In this document: piece after piece, positions 37,557 to 48,021 of the stretch
How the letters are laid out: every line of letters begins with the position of its first letter
Position numbering within the stretch: position 1 is the stretch's first letter
Notes under the pieces: model-generated
The model's database searches: none
Told to the model about the DNA's origin: nothing
The model's input: the letters and a program-made list of their open reading frames with translations, nothing else
Assembly (NCBI GenBank): GCA_963826795.1
Contig: CAWGYT010000009.1
Coordinates: 558,001 to 622,000, forward strand
Length of the DNA: 64,000 nt
Source of the DNA: CAWGYT01 sp963826795
Lineage (GTDB): Bacteria > Planctomycetota > Planctomycetia > Pirellulales > Pirellulaceae
Direction of reading: 5' to 3'
Made by a program: the position numbers and the translations under genes

Positions 37557-40167
37557 CTACGACTCCAGCTGGCTTTTCCAAGCCTGGATCCGCATCAGGG
37601 CTTCGACGGGCGTCAACTGGTTGACGTCCAGTTCCCGGACTTCGTCCAAGAGCGGGTGTTCAGCCGGGCCGAACAGGGTCAGCTGGATGTCACCTTGCGG
37701 GCGTTGAAAATGAGGCGGGCGAATCTTGGGGCGTCCTTCGCCGTCCAAATGCTCCGCCTCCAATCTTGCCAGAATCTGCTTGGCTCGTTCGTTCACACTG
37801 CTGGGGACTCCCGCCAAGCGGGAAACATGGATCCCGTAGCTCTTGTCCGCCGCGCCCTCGACGATCTTGTGGAGGAACACGACCTCGTCCTGCCACTCTT
37901 TCACGGCCACATTCAGATTCCGGAGGGACGGTAGTGATTTGTGCAGGTCGGTCAATTCGTGATAGTGCGTGGCGAACAACGTGCGGCATCCGATCTGGTC
38001 ATGCAAGTGTTCGACAATGGCCCAGGCCAAGGAGAGGCCATCATAGGTGCTGGTTCCCCGCCCGATTTCGTCCAGAATGACCAGGCTCCGGTCGGTCGCC
38101 GTGTTCAGGATCCGGGCGGTTTCCGTCATCTCGACCATGAACGTACTTTGCCCCTTCGACAGTTCATCGCTGGCGCCCACGCGCGCGAAAACGCGATCGG
38201 CAATCCCGATGACGGCCTCCCGCGCGGGCACGAAGCTTCCGGCCTGCGCCAGCAGCGTCAGCAAGGCCACTTGCCGGATGTAAGTGCTCTTACCGGCCAT
38301 GTTCGGTCCGGTGATCAAGAGGATGAAACCGGACTCGCAATCCGCCACCGTATCGTTCGGCACGAAGGTCCCCTGAGGCTCGACGATATCCAGCACGGGA
38401 TGTCGCCCGTCGACGATTTTCAGGACGGGCTGGGCGACAACCTGCGGCCGGCAGTATCCCTGTCGGCGCGCCAGTTCGGCCATGGAAATGAGGACGTCCA
38501 AGTGAGCCAACACATCGGCCGAAGATTGCAGTCGCCGGGCCGCTGCTTGCACGCGGTCGCGCAGTTGCTGGAACAGGTCGTACTCGATTTCCTTGGCCTG
38601 ATCGTCGGCGGAGAGCACCTTTTCTTCATACTCTTTCAGCTCAGGCGTAATGTACCGTTCGGCATTCTTCAGCGTCTGTTTGCGAATGAATTCGGCCGGA
38701 ACTTTCGCGCAATGCGCATTCGTGATTTCCAAATAGTATCCGAACACCTTGTTAAAGCCGACCTTCAGGTTGGGAATGCCCGTCTCGTCCAATTGCCGCG
38801 CCTGGTAGCGGGCGATCCATTCCTTGCCGCCGGCTGCCAACTGGCGCAGCTCGTCCAGGGGCGGGTGGAATCCGGTGCGGACGAATCCGCCCTCGCGCGA
38901 CGTGAGTGGGCATTCGTCTTGCAACGCGGCCACGAGTTCGTCACGCAGGTCGGCGCAGAGATCCAGATGGGACATTTGCTGCTGGAGGAGTTCGCACCGA
39001 GCGTTCGCCAGTCGCTGTTTGATTTCGGGAAGTTTTTCCAATGTTCGCGCGATGTAGCTTAGGTCACGTGGGTTGGTCCTTCCCGTCGCGACTCGCGCCA
39101 GCAATCGTGGTAGGTCATAGATCCCTTTGAGCTGGTCGTGAAGATCGTGCGCGAAAGCAGCCTCGTCCACAAACTCTTCCACCGCATCCAAACGCTGCTC
39201 AATTGCCGCGACATCCGTCAAGGGATTGGCAATCCAGTCGGCCAGCAAGCGTGATCCCATGGCCGACACCGTGCGGTCGATGACCGACAGCAGCGAGCCT
39301 TCGCGGCGCCCTTCACGGAGCGTCTTGGTGATCTCCAGACTCCGGCGCGTGGCCTGATCGATTTCCAGGCAATCGCCTGCACGGTAGGCCACCAGTCGGT
39401 CAATGTGGTCGAGCGACTGCGCGTTGCGTCTCGTAGAGGTAGGCGATGACCGCACCGGCAGCGCGAATCGCCAGCGTATCGGACTCATCGAATCCAAACC
39501 CTTCCAGCGTTGCCGTCCCAAAGTGTTTGGCCAACGCCTGTTGGCCAGCGTCGAAGGCGAATTCCCAAGCCGGTCGGGAGGTGACCATCATCGAATCACG
39601 GTCGAGGGCAGGAATCGGCGGGGCGTCTTCCAGGACGAGACATTCGGAGGGCTGGATGCGGCCCAGCTCGTCCGCAAGTCGCTCCAGAGGAATCGAAGCC
39701 GCCCAAAACCGGCCCGTCGACAGTTCGACCCAGGCGATTCCGGCCTGCGTGGCGGGAGACTTACCTGGTCGCTCGAGCGCCACCGCGGCCAGATAGTTGT
39801 TTTCGCGCGGATCCAACAGCGCGTCATCGGTCAACGTGCCCGGCGTGACGACGCGGGTAATGTCGCGTTTGACCAGCCCCTTGGCCTGCTTCGGATCCTC
39901 CACTTGCTCGCAAATCGCGACCCGCATTCCGCGGCCGATCAACTTGGCCAGGTAACTTTCGATTTGATGATGTGGAAATCCGGCCATGGGAACCGGATTG
40001 TCACTGTTGCGGTCTCGCGTGGTCAGGGTGAGGCCAACCTGCTCGGCGGCAACTCGGGCGTCCTCGAAAAACAATTCATAGAAGTCGCCCATGCGAAACA
40101 GCAACAGCGCATCGCCGCATGCCGCTTTCGCCTCCATGTACTGCTGCATCATCGGGGTGGGTGCCAT
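37557..40167 (-). CDS. mutS: DNA mismatch repair protein MutS, one frameshift
   Basis: The N-terminal part (MAPTPMMQQYMEAKAACGDA, GDFYELFFEDA with the mismatch-reading Phe-x-Glu region) ends with a false tail at 39400, while the rest continues in another frame from SLDHIDRLVAYRAGDCLEID. Domains follow the MutS order: mismatch recognition, connector, core/clamp, then the ATPase with GPNMAGKSTYIRQVALL (Walker A), DEIGRGTSTYDGLSLAWAIV (Walker B/signature) and FATHYHELTDL. Corrected length is about 870 residues, normal for MutS. At 39419-39423 the sequence acgcgcag would read QRAQSLDHID if one CG were added. A frameshifted mutS would give a mutator, but the same kind of break in many neighbours suggests a sequence error. 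Confidence 0.93.
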
Positions 40168-40264
40168 GGCTGGAAATTTACCGCGCTGTGATGGGCCGGA
40201 ATAGGGGACGCCAGCCAGGCGATCTGTCCCAGCGCATGCGGCAATCAGCGGAATCCCTGGGCCC

Positions 40265-40928
40265 TCAGGCGGATTCTCGCAAGTCCCGCGCGGATTGGGT
40301 CCATGGCAAGCCTGAAGCTTGGACCGTTACGGTCAGCCGGTCGCGCGTTGCTTGATCGCTGTAGTCCAGAATCGCTCGTAAATGCTGCGGACCGTCGCCG
40401 CGCTCGACGGGCGTCTGGGCTGCGGCCGCGACCTGTTCGGCAAGCGACTCGGCCAGGTACTGAAGTGTGTCATCCGAGACGCAGCCCATCTCGGCCAAGC
40501 GACACGCCACGGCATCCTGCTGCTCGAACGAGAGGTGCGCCAGCACGTCGGCCGCCTGGTTGGCCGGCAGTCCCAGTAAGGCGGCCGCGATCGTCTGGGG
40601 CAATTCGTTCTCCAACACGGCGGCAAGCTGTGACGGGAGCTGGCGGATCAGAAAGTCGACCGGCCCGGTGCCGAGGTCGCGGCTGTCGTGCCGGGTGCGC
40701 AGAATCGTGCACCCGACTCGACAATTCAAAGACGAATTGCCGGAGGATGGCCACACGTCCCGGGGGCGCGGCACGTTCCGGGGGCATCGATCCGTCGGTC
40801 GGCCGAATCTGTGACCGCAGCACCGCCGCTTGCTTGTCGGGCAAGCGTTGCAGCAACAGCGCTGCATCCGCCCCGGGCAGGCAAGCAATCAACCACGCGA
40901 CGTTTTGCAGCGATTCGTCCGAGTTCAC
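40265..40928 (-). CDS. FliG/MgtE-N-like helical repeat protein, one frameshift
   Basis: The N-terminal part (from GTG 40928 with aaaggcgg upstream: NSDESLQNVAWLIACLPGAD, LLLQRLPDKQAAVLRSQIR) and the C-terminal part (PVDFLIRQLPSQLAAVLENE, LAHLSFEQQDAVACRLAEMG) are in different frames; the break is near 40697-40700, where one GC added to gtgcgcag gives SARTRHDSRDLGTGP. The repeated L-x-x-L-P...A-x-V-L pattern is that of FliG N/middle domains and of the MgtE N domain, which share a fold. Corrected length about 220 residues. No flagellar gene is nearby, so a flagellar role is not supported. Confidence 0.6.
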
Positions 40929-40991
40929 GTGCCACCGCCTTTCCGTGCGAGATCGGGCCAACACGGTTATCGGCGGGATCGGACCTCAAGT

Positions 40992-41492
40992 TCAGTCCTC
41001 CTGAGCAGCCCACGTCCAAAAGCCCCACTGACCGTGGTTTTCGTCCACTCCGACTTTCAACGCTTGCGGCATCGGGCAACCCAGCTTGGCCATCTCGTCC
41101 ATCAGCCCCAGTCCGAGGCATTTCGCCAGTTGTTCGGCCGTCGTGTTAGGCACAGCAAGCAGAATGCAGTCCTCGCGCGGAAAAACCCAGCGACGTTGCT
41201 CAAAACGGGCCACGACTTCCTCCGCCTCGCAGGTAACCTGGATCTGCGGATGCTCGGTCGGCAACAGAACGTGATGATCCCAGGCGTCAACGCGGCGCTT
41301 CAGCGCATTGCGCAGCGCGATGAAGTCCACGACGTAGTGATTTTCATCCAGCGCACCGTGCACCTCGACTTCGACGCGGTAATTGTGGCCGTGAATGCGT
41401 TCACAAATCGTGCCGGCAAAGGTGATGAAATGCGCGGCGCTAAACACCAGATAGTCTTTGGTCAGGCGGACGTAGTAGGTTTCGCGTGGCAT
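40992..41492 (-). CDS. queD: 6-carboxytetrahydropterin synthase / PTPS family (QueD)
   Basis: 166 residues. Zinc ligands are His21 (FSAAHF) and His34/His36 (ERIHGHNY); the catalytic Cys30 lies in GTICERIHGHNY; WDHHVLL supplies the Asp72/His73 pair, and the C-terminal VGVDENHG the Glu. The enzyme converts dihydroneopterin triphosphate to 6-carboxy- or 6-pyruvoyl-tetrahydropterin, the first steps to queuosine or other pterins. The neighbour is a CitG-like gene (56 bp upstream, same strand); that pairing could also point to tetrahydromethanopterin synthesis, an inference only. Confidence 0.9.
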   Translation of the reverse strand: MPRETYYVRLTKDYLVFSAAHFITFAGTICERIHGHNYRVEVEVHGALDENHYVVDFIALRNALKRRVDAWDHHVLLPTEHPQIQVTCEAEEVVARFEQRRWVFPREDCILLAVPNTTAEQLAKCLGLGLMDEMAKLGCPMPQALKVGVDENHGQWGFWTWAAQED

Positions 41493-41548
41493 CGGGGTGT
41501 CGGGGGTCGAGGATCGGGGGGGAGGAGGATCTTCGGGGTATTTCAGTT

Positions 41549-42400
41549 TCAGTGGTACGGCGGCCGCACCAGACCCTGGCGGATGGCGACGAACAGGGCC
41601 GCTCCGATCAGGTCGGCGGTCGTGCCTGGATTACGACGATTTCCATCGCTGCGCAGCCAAAAGTCGAGATCGGCGATGGCTCGTTCATAATTCTCGCTTC
41701 CCACCGGCCCGGCCGCCAGGGCGGCACCGGCGCGGGCCGCGGCTTCCTGGGCGACGTCGCGCCCGCACTTGCGGGCGATCAGGCTGTCCGGATGCATGCT
41801 CATCGTCCGGACGTGAGTGTAAATGATTCGATCGGTCAAGCGATGGCCTTCGTTTTCAATGAGCCAGGGCAGCACCTGATCCAGGACTTCTCGAAAACCG
41901 AAGGCGTATTGCCGAGCGACCAGGTCCCAATCGGCGGCACAGCGCATGGCCTCCCTCAAATCCGAAGGCGGAGATTCCGCCACGTCGTGCTGGGGAACCG
42001 GCTGATCGCGCGGCGCGATCCCGCCAGGTCCGGCCAGTCGAATCGCTTCAAAAACGTCTCGTGCGTCGTCGGGTTGCAGATTGGCCAAAACGCGCTCAAC
42101 GCCCGCAGCCAGACTGCGATGGGCCGCGCCCGCCGCCAGCGGCGCCAGCAGCAAGATCAGTCCCAAGTTCGTGTTGACCGACGTCACCTGCCGCGTCGCC
42201 TGGACCGCCTCGAGCACGGTTCGCCCGACCCGTCGCCGGGACGCATCCTCAAAAACAGGACCGATCGCGACGGCGCTCGCCACGAAATCCGAGAAGGTCG
42301 TATCGGAGAAGTCGGCGGCTCGATGCACATTGCCGGGCTTGGGCGCAGTGACTTCCAGCAGGCAGGCAAGCGTGGCGCATTGACCGAGGCTAAGTGTCAT
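41549..42400 (-). CDS. CitG-like triphosphoribosyl-dephospho-CoA synthase family protein
   Basis: 283 residues from MTLSLGQCATLACLLEVTAP. Family motifs: EVTAPKPGNVHRAADFSDTT, then VNTNLGLILLLAPLA, and YTHVRTMSMHPDSLIARKCG, with the end NPGTTADLIGAALFVA. CitG proper makes the prosthetic-group precursor of citrate lyase, but no citrate lyase gene is near. In bacteria with tetrahydromethanopterin-linked C1 pathways, CitG-like and PTPS-like genes occur with that pathway, and the queD-type gene is the next one here. Start at the Met 114 nt inside the frame fits the family length. Confidence 0.85.
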   Translation of the reverse strand: MTLSLGQCATLACLLEVTAPKPGNVHRAADFSDTTFSDFVASAVAIGPVFEDASRRRVGRTVLEAVQATRQVTSVNTNLGLILLLAPLAAGAAHRSLAAGVERVLANLQPDDARDVFEAIRLAGPGGIAPRDQPVPQHDVAESPPSDLREAMRCAADWDLVARQYAFGFREVLDQVLPWLIENEGHRLTDRIIYTHVRTMSMHPDSLIARKCGRDVAQEAAARAGAALAAGPVGSENYERAIADLDFWLRSDGNRRNPGTTADLIGAALFVAIRQGLVRPPYH

Positions 42401-42459
42401 CGGGATTGCACCGCACCTCGATCGCAAGCGGCGTGAAACAACATGTCGGGAATTCTCGC

Positions 42460-43356
42460 TTATCTCATTTCGCCCAACTCGACAGGCCGTGACTCGAGAA
42501 ACGCCCGCAGGCAAGCCACGATCGTTTCGTGCGCTTCCTCAACGACCCAATGTCCGGCGTGGGGCACTCGCAAGACGGCCGCGGCGGGGAAGTGCGTTTC
42601 AAAACGCGTCAGGCACTCGGGACGGAAGCACCAGTCGCGCATTCCCCAAATCAATTGGCAAGGTCGATCTTGAAGGGTCACGAGGCCAGCTTCCAGCTCG
42701 GCGAGCGTCTGCCACGTCGGGTGAGCGGGAGACGCGGGGATGTTGCGCACGAAGCGATCAACCGCCACGCGATGGGCCCAGGAATCATAGGGTGCGAGCA
42801 GGCCAGCTCGAACTTCTGCGGTCAATGCCGTCGGGTCTTCGACGGCCATTCGCAAGGCCGCCCGCGAGAACAAATTCAGGCCCTGCACCGCAATTCGTCC
42901 CAGGACGGGGAAGCGACAGACGCGGATTCGCCAGGGAATAAACGGGGGTGGAAAGGCACCCGTGTTGAACAGGACGAAACGCGCGAACCGTGCGGGACGA
43001 GCCAGCGCGGCGCCCAGTCCAATGGCACCGCCCCAGTCGTGGCCAAGCAGCGTGATTTGCCGCAGATCCAACTCGTCGATCAAGGCCACCAAATTGTCAA
43101 TGTGGTCCTGCAAACGATAAGTGTACGCTTGAGGCTTGTCACTCAGTCCGCACCCCAAGTGGTCCGGCACGACCGCGCGATACTGATCCGAAAACGCGGC
43201 GATCAATCGCCGCCAATAGAACGACCAGGTCGGGTTGCCGTGCACCATCAGCAACGGCTCGCCCTGCCCTTCGTCCAGGTAGTGATACCGCCCCGCGTCA
43301 CATTGCCTCCAATGCGACTGGAAGGGATACAATCTCCGCCAGGAATCGTTGGGCAT
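42460..43356 (-). CDS. Alpha/beta hydrolase, haloalkane dehalogenase/OleB-like
   Basis: 298 residues without a signal peptide. The oxyanion motif MVHGNPTWSFYWRRL and the nucleophile elbow GHDWGG with Asp as nucleophile place it with haloalkane dehalogenases, epoxide hydrolases and OleB beta-lactone decarboxylases; PDHLGCGLSDKPQAYTYRLQ is very like OleB. The catalytic His is in VPHAGHWVVEE. No oleA, oleC or oleD neighbours are recognisable, so hydrocarbon synthesis is not claimed. It lies in a minus-strand run, 59 bp before the CitG-like gene. Confidence 0.87.
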   Translation of the reverse strand: MPNDSWRRLYPFQSHWRQCDAGRYHYLDEGQGEPLLMVHGNPTWSFYWRRLIAAFSDQYRAVVPDHLGCGLSDKPQAYTYRLQDHIDNLVALIDELDLRQITLLGHDWGGAIGLGAALARPARFARFVLFNTGAFPPPFIPWRIRVCRFPVLGRIAVQGLNLFSRAALRMAVEDPTALTAEVRAGLLAPYDSWAHRVAVDRFVRNIPASPAHPTWQTLAELEAGLVTLQDRPCQLIWGMRDWCFRPECLTRFETHFPAAAVLRVPHAGHWVVEEAHETIVACLRAFLESRPVELGEMR

Positions 43357-43410
43357 AGGTCGACTGAGATCTCGGGAGGATAGGGTGTCGCCAAGGGTTG
43401 ACGGAGTCGA

Positions 43411-43962
43411 TCAAGGGGCCTGTCCCGAGAGTCGAAACTGACACTCGGGGGTCGATTCGCAGACGTCGCATGCCGAGACTTTCCCCATGGCATGGCGGAG
43501 ACAATGCAGAATGCGGTGCTGCATCACCTGCTGGATCAAGGGATGAAGACCCAACGGCGCCGTGACCAAATATCGAATCCCTGGGTGCCGTTCGGCCGCC
43601 TCGGCCGCCAGTTGCGGAATGTCCCGCCGCCAGTGCCGTCCCGGGGCCAAGAAGTAGGGATGAACCACGACCAGTTCGGCGCCCTGCTGGACCACGCGTT
43701 GAAACGCTTGATCGATCGACGGTTCGGCCAATTCCATATGCGCGGGCTCGACGATTGGCAGCCTTGTCGTCGTCCGAAACAGCTCGACGACCTGCAGCAG
43801 TAGTTCATTGCTTTCCGGACGCCGTGAACCGTGATCCACGATCACGATCCCGACCTTCGAGCCTTCGAGTCCGAGTTGGGACAAGAGGGCCGGATCCAAT
43901 GACGGTAGTGCGACTGCGGGAAGTGGATCGGCTGCCGACAAGCTCGAGTCAGGATCTGACAT
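43411..43962 (-). CDS. CbiX-like sirohydrochlorin chelatase family protein
   Basis: 183 residues from MSDPDSSLSAADPLPAVALP with aaggag 5 nt upstream. The core VGIVIVDHGSRRPESNELLL is the chelatase signature, and VVVHPYFLAPGRHWRRDIPQ the second metal-site block (HPYFLAPGRH). This is the short, single-domain form. The C-terminus has a Cys cluster (SACDVCESTPECQFR) that may hold a metal or Fe-S centre. The family inserts Co or Fe into sirohydrochlorin. It starts 14 bp before the end of the upstream epimerase gene, suggesting coupling, though no cobalamin or siroheme genes are nearby. Confidence 0.88.
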   Translation of the reverse strand: MSDPDSSLSAADPLPAVALPSLDPALLSQLGLEGSKVGIVIVDHGSRRPESNELLLQVVELFRTTTRLPIVEPAHMELAEPSIDQAFQRVVQQGAELVVVHPYFLAPGRHWRRDIPQLAAEAAERHPGIRYLVTAPLGLHPLIQQVMQHRILHCLRHAMGKVSACDVCESTPECQFRLSGQAP

Positions 43963-44879
43963 TCGCGCTCCTTGAATGCGGACCGGTTTGCTGTGCGTAA
44001 GCCACCAGCGCCGCAACGGTTTCACGCAGCCGTGGTTTTCCGCCAAATTCCAGACCGCGGCCGCGAAGTTTTGCCGTTTCGATCTGGTTCTTAGGGTTCG
44101 TGACGCTGCCCTGAATCTCCGCGGAACTCCCGGAGAGTGTCTTGGCCAGCGTCGCCACTTCAAACTCGGACACATATCGGTCGTAGCAATTGAAGCATTC
44201 GCCCGCGATCCCATCGGCGCAGCAACAGCTCGGCGGCTCGGGCGACGTCGGCGACGTGCACTTCCTTCCCCCCGCGACGGCAATCGACACTCCGTCCTTC
44301 GACCACATCGGCAACCAACGGATACCACTTACTGTGTGTCACTGGCCGAGCGACGCCGTAAATGCCGGTGGGACGTAAGGCACAGATGGGATAACCTTCG
44401 CCCCAGCCGAAGCTGTGGACGAATTTTTCCAAGGCGGCTTTATGGGCCCCGTAGTGCGACTGGGGCCAGGTCGGATGCTGTTCATCGAGCGGACGGTCTT
44501 CCAAGATCCGCTCGTGGACGGCACAGGTCGAGATCAAGACAAAACGCGACACATCGCAGGTTCGGGCGGCTTCGATCAGGCGCAGCGTTCCAATGATGTT
44601 GCGGGTGGCAAACTCGAGCAGATCGCCCTCAGCGCCGCGAAAGCCAACCCCGGGTCGATCCAGTGCGGCGTGAATGATTGCGTCGCAGCCTTGCACCAGC
44701 GCGCGGGAAGATTCCGGATCGTTTAATTGGCCCGGGACCCATTCGACGCCTTCGCTGGAAATCCCGCTGCGATCACTCGTGGGTCGAAACCAGCAGCGGC
44801 AGGTATGCCCTTGGTTGAGGAGCTCGTCCACAAGATAGCGTCCGAGAAATCCTGTCGCACCGGTTACGGCGACTTTCAT
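43949..44879 (-). CDS. NAD-dependent epimerase/dehydratase (extended SDR), one frameshift
   Basis: Starts MKVAVTGATGFLGRYLVDEL with the Rossmann loop GATGFLG; the active-site pattern is Ser in LISTCAVHE and YGAHKAALEKF (Y-x3-K), and RPTGIYG follows. Near 44217-44220 the frame breaks: the first frame ends in RRWDRGRMLQLLRP, while the other continues ADGIAGECFNCYDRYVSEFE to 43949. Adding one GC to ctgcgccgat gives LRADGIAGE. Corrected length is about 310 residues, normal for the family. Substrate unknown. It precedes and overlaps the CbiX gene. Confidence 0.85.
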
Positions 44880-44906
44880 TGCGTTCCCTTTCGTGGGCAG
44901 GCGATG

Positions 44907-45518
44907 TTAGTTGACCGGCATCGGCTGCCGGACAATCGCCGAGATCTGTTTGAATTCCGATGTTCCGGCTCGCTCACACCATTCGAACAAGGCCGACTCG
45001 GTGGTGGTCAACGTCACGCCGGCGACCTCCATCCGCCGCAGCGCCACGTCGTGGTCGATGGCAAACCTCGCGCCGATCGCATCGACTGCCAGGAAGACGT
45101 CGTAGCCGGCGGCCAGCAGGTCGAAGGCGGATTGCTGGATGCACACATGGGTTTCGACGCCGGCCAGCAGGACTTGCCGCCGGCCCAGCGCTTGCAGTTG
45201 GTCACGGACTTCGCGGCAGCCCGCGCAGCTGAACGATAGTTTGGCGGGAATTGCCTCCGCCGAGACGTTCGCCAGGCCCGCCGGCGACACGAAGGGCCGC
45301 AAGCGTGCATGCGTCGGGCCCAATTTCTCCGGGTACTGCTCCGTCGCCAGACAGGGCACATCCAGCACCTGGGCCGCGGCCGCCAATCGCTCCAGGTTCC
45401 AGACCAGCGATGCCCGGCTGGGAATCAGGGCCAGCAGTTTCTCCTGAGCGTCCACGATCAGCAGGAGCGACTGGGCTGCGGACATCAGCAGCGGGCTGCG
45501 CTGAAGGTCGGCGGGCAT
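44907..45518 (-). CDS. Isochorismatase-family cysteine hydrolase
   Basis: 203 residues. The triad is visible: Asp in LLLIVDAQEKLL, Lys in AIPAKLSFSC, and Cys in LAGVETHVCIQQSAFDLL, with the cis-peptide region before it. These enzymes (nicotinamidase/isochorismatase-like) hydrolyse amides or vinyl ethers; the substrate is not readable. It begins 3 bp after the stop of the heavy-metal ATPase gene and 27 bp before the epimerase gene, so all are likely in one transcript. Confidence 0.9.
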   Translation of the reverse strand: MPADLQRSPLLMSAAQSLLLIVDAQEKLLALIPSRASLVWNLERLAAAAQVLDVPCLATEQYPEKLGPTHARLRPFVSPAGLANVSAEAIPAKLSFSCAGCREVRDQLQALGRRQVLLAGVETHVCIQQSAFDLLAAGYDVFLAVDAIGARFAIDHDVALRRMEVAGVTLTTTESALFEWCERAGTSEFKQISAIVRQPMPVN

Positions 45519-45521
45519 GGC

Positions 45522-47980
45522 TTAACCTGTCCTTTCCGGTTGGCATCCGCGGGCGAATTCCCACGCTTGACGCGCAGGAGATGTCAGGGACGAGTGCACC
45601 GGTGTCACGTCCCGCAGCAGTCGCATGCCGTTGGCGATGACCAACAAACTCGCGCCCACATCCGACATCACGGCCAGCCACATCGAGGCAAAGCCGAGGA
45701 GGGCCAGCACGAGGACGGCCAGTTTGATCCCGACGGCCAGCGTGATGTTCTGGACGAGCACGCGTCGCACCTGGCGACTCAATTGGATCAGATCGGCGAC
45801 GCGGTCCAAATGGGGCGTCAGGATCGCGACGTCCGCCGTTTCGAGGGCCACATCGCTGGCGGCCGAGCCCAGCGCGATTCCGATGGGAGCGGCGGCCAGC
45901 GCGGCGCATCGTTGACACCATCGCCGATCAACGCCAGTCGAGGCTCTTGCTGGGCCAGCCGGCGGATATGGGAGATCTTATCCTCTGGAAGCAGGTCCGC
46001 GTAGTACGTGTCGAAACCCAAACGCGACGCGATCGGTTCCGCCGCACTCGCATGGTCGCCGGTCAGCATGATCTGTCGTGTAATGCCCAGCGAACGCAAG
46101 CGGGCCAGCGCCCGGGCCGCGTCGGCGCGAGGCTCGTCGCGCAAATAGATCACGCCCAGCAACTGGATCGCGCCGGTCCCGGCGGCCCGCTTCGCCAGCA
46201 CGGCCAACGTAGCGCCCGGGTTGGCCAGAAGCTGAGGTGCCGAAATCCCAAGATCCATGGATTCCCGTTCTTGAAAATAACGCGGGCTGGCCACAAGGTG
46301 CGTCTGGCCCTCGATTTCGCCGGTCACCCCGAACCCACGCAGCACCTCGAACCGCTCGCAGGCCGGCAATTCACCCGCTGCGGCCGCCACGATCGCGCGG
46401 GCAAGCGGGTGTTCGCTGACGCGTTCCAACGACGCCGCTCGGCGGAGAATCTCCGGAGAATCAAGCTCGCTGATCGATTCGACCGCGACGACGTGCGGTC
46501 GTCCCGCCGTGACCGTTCCGGTCTTGTCCAACGCGAGCCAGCGGAGTTGGCCGATTGCCTCCAGAAAGACTCCTCCCTTGATCAAGGCACCGAGTCGCCC
46601 CGCGCGATAGAGCCCCGATACGATCGTGATTGGGGTCGACAGCACCAGAGCGCAAGGACAGGCCACGACCAGAATCACCAGAGCTCGGAAGAACCAGCCA
46701 TGGGCCAATTCCCGCCAGGCGGCGTCCAGCTGCCAGCCCGCTTGGCTCGCCGCGATCAGGGGGGGAACCGTCGCCGCAACGAAGGCAACCCCGATCACGA
46801 GCGGAGTGTACGCGCGGGCGAAGCGGTCAACCAGCCGTTCGGTCGGCGAGGGCTGGGACCGAGCTTGCTCGATGAGCCGCGAGATGCGGGCCAACGTGCT
46901 CGCCTCGGGCGCGCGGGTCAGCTCGACACCCAAGGCGGCCTCGCCGCAGAGCGAGCCCGCGAACAGCAAATCTCCGCTGGTTTTTTCGACCGGAACGCTC
47001 TCGCCAGTAATCGGCGACTCGTCGACGCTGGAGCTCCCGAAGATCACCTTCCCGTCGCTGGGCACGCGTTCGCCGGGCCGGACAAGGATTCGATCGCCGA
47101 CCTGGAGGTGACAAACGGGGACGTCGGTCGTCTCCAGCGTCCCGTCGCCGCCGAGCCGATGGGACGTCTGGGGCGTCAATTGAAGGAGCGCGCGGATCCC
47201 GCCCTCCGCGCGCCGCTGGCTGGTTTCTTCGATCAAGAGCGACAGTCGGAAGAGCGCGACCAAGGCCGCCGCTTCCAGCCATTCGCCGGTCAAGACGGCA
47301 CCTAACGTCGCCAATAAGATCAGGGTGTGCATGTCGAGCCGCCGCAGGCGAACCGATCGCCCGGCCCGTTCGGCAATCAGGCGAAGCCCGCTGACGACCG
47401 CCGCCAGAGCGCCGATTGCGACCCAGGACTCCGGAGCTTTGGCCAGATGCAGCGTCAGGGCGATCACCAAAAAAACGCCGGACGCGACGGTCTCGGGCGA
47501 CCGCAATAGCTCGGCCCAAATTCCGGTGGTTGGACGGGGGATGACCGGCAATTCGTCCGAGAGAACCGGAAACCCGATCTGTTGAAGCTGGTGCCGGATC
47601 TGCTCGGGTCCGACCCGATTGGCGTCGTATTGGATGCGCAGAGAGCGAGCCAGGTAGTCCGGGTGGAGTTGCCCCACGCCGGGCAGCGGCGCCAACCCGC
47701 TCTCGATCAGGCCCAATTCCTGCGGACAATCCAGGTCCGGCACGCGAAATGTGGCCCAGCGGGCAGACGATTGGCTCAACGGTCGACTCGCATTCGGGGT
47801 CGGGGGACGAAAGCAGGCACGCGCCGGACACGCGCCGCGCCGCCGCGAGTTGATCGAATCCACGCGGACGGGCGGACCCGGCCTATTATAGAAGCCGGCC
47901 GCGGGCAGGGCAGCGTGGGTACCGGCAGATGGGGAGCTGCGGCGCCCGTCGTACTGGTGCTCCCACCGGAATTGCGCCAA
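45522..47980 (-). CDS. Heavy-metal P1B-type ATPase (ZntA/CadA-like), one frameshift
   Basis: A degenerate HMA-like domain (RVPDLDCPQELGLIESGLAP) has one Cys and no CxxC. Membrane segments follow, then TGES in ITGESVPVEK, the transport motif CPCALVLSTP, phosphorylation site LDKTGTVT, the P1B His-Pro in SEHPLARAI, and GDGVNDAP. Right after that motif (about 45900-45905) the frame breaks; one added base gives DAPALAAAPIGIALGSAASD, followed by VALETADVAILTPHLDRVAD and the last membrane pair, ending at 45522. CPC with ending LASMW..MSDVGASLLVI-type helices suggests Zn/Cd/Pb export. The start is uncertain: GTG at 47863 is more likely than the first open codon at 47980. Confidence 0.9.
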
Positions 47981-48021
47981 AATGCAGAAACAGGCTGAAC
48001 GCCCTCCGCGAGAGATTGCCG

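Noticed and set aside
36687..37707. Overlapping repeated ORFs in the 161-bp array
   Set aside because: Unit length is not a multiple of three, so the frames rotate; sequence is palindromic repeat DNA.
39400..39521. Programmed frameshift in mutS
   Set aside because: No slippery heptamer or downstream pseudoknot was seen, and the same kind of break occurs in many unrelated neighbours, so an error is simpler.
40265..40928. Flagellar motor switch protein FliG
   Set aside because: Similarity is to the shared FliG/MgtE-N helical fold only; there are no other flagellar genes and the protein is too short.
42460..44879. oleABCD-type hydrocarbon synthesis cluster (OleB-like hydrolase plus an epimerase)
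   Set aside because: No OleA thiolase or OleC synthetase is present, and the epimerase is a general extended SDR with CbiX next to it.
45947..47305. 452-codon ORF on the plus strand
   Set aside because: Antisense to the heavy-metal ATPase; composition is that of a GC-rich shadow frame.
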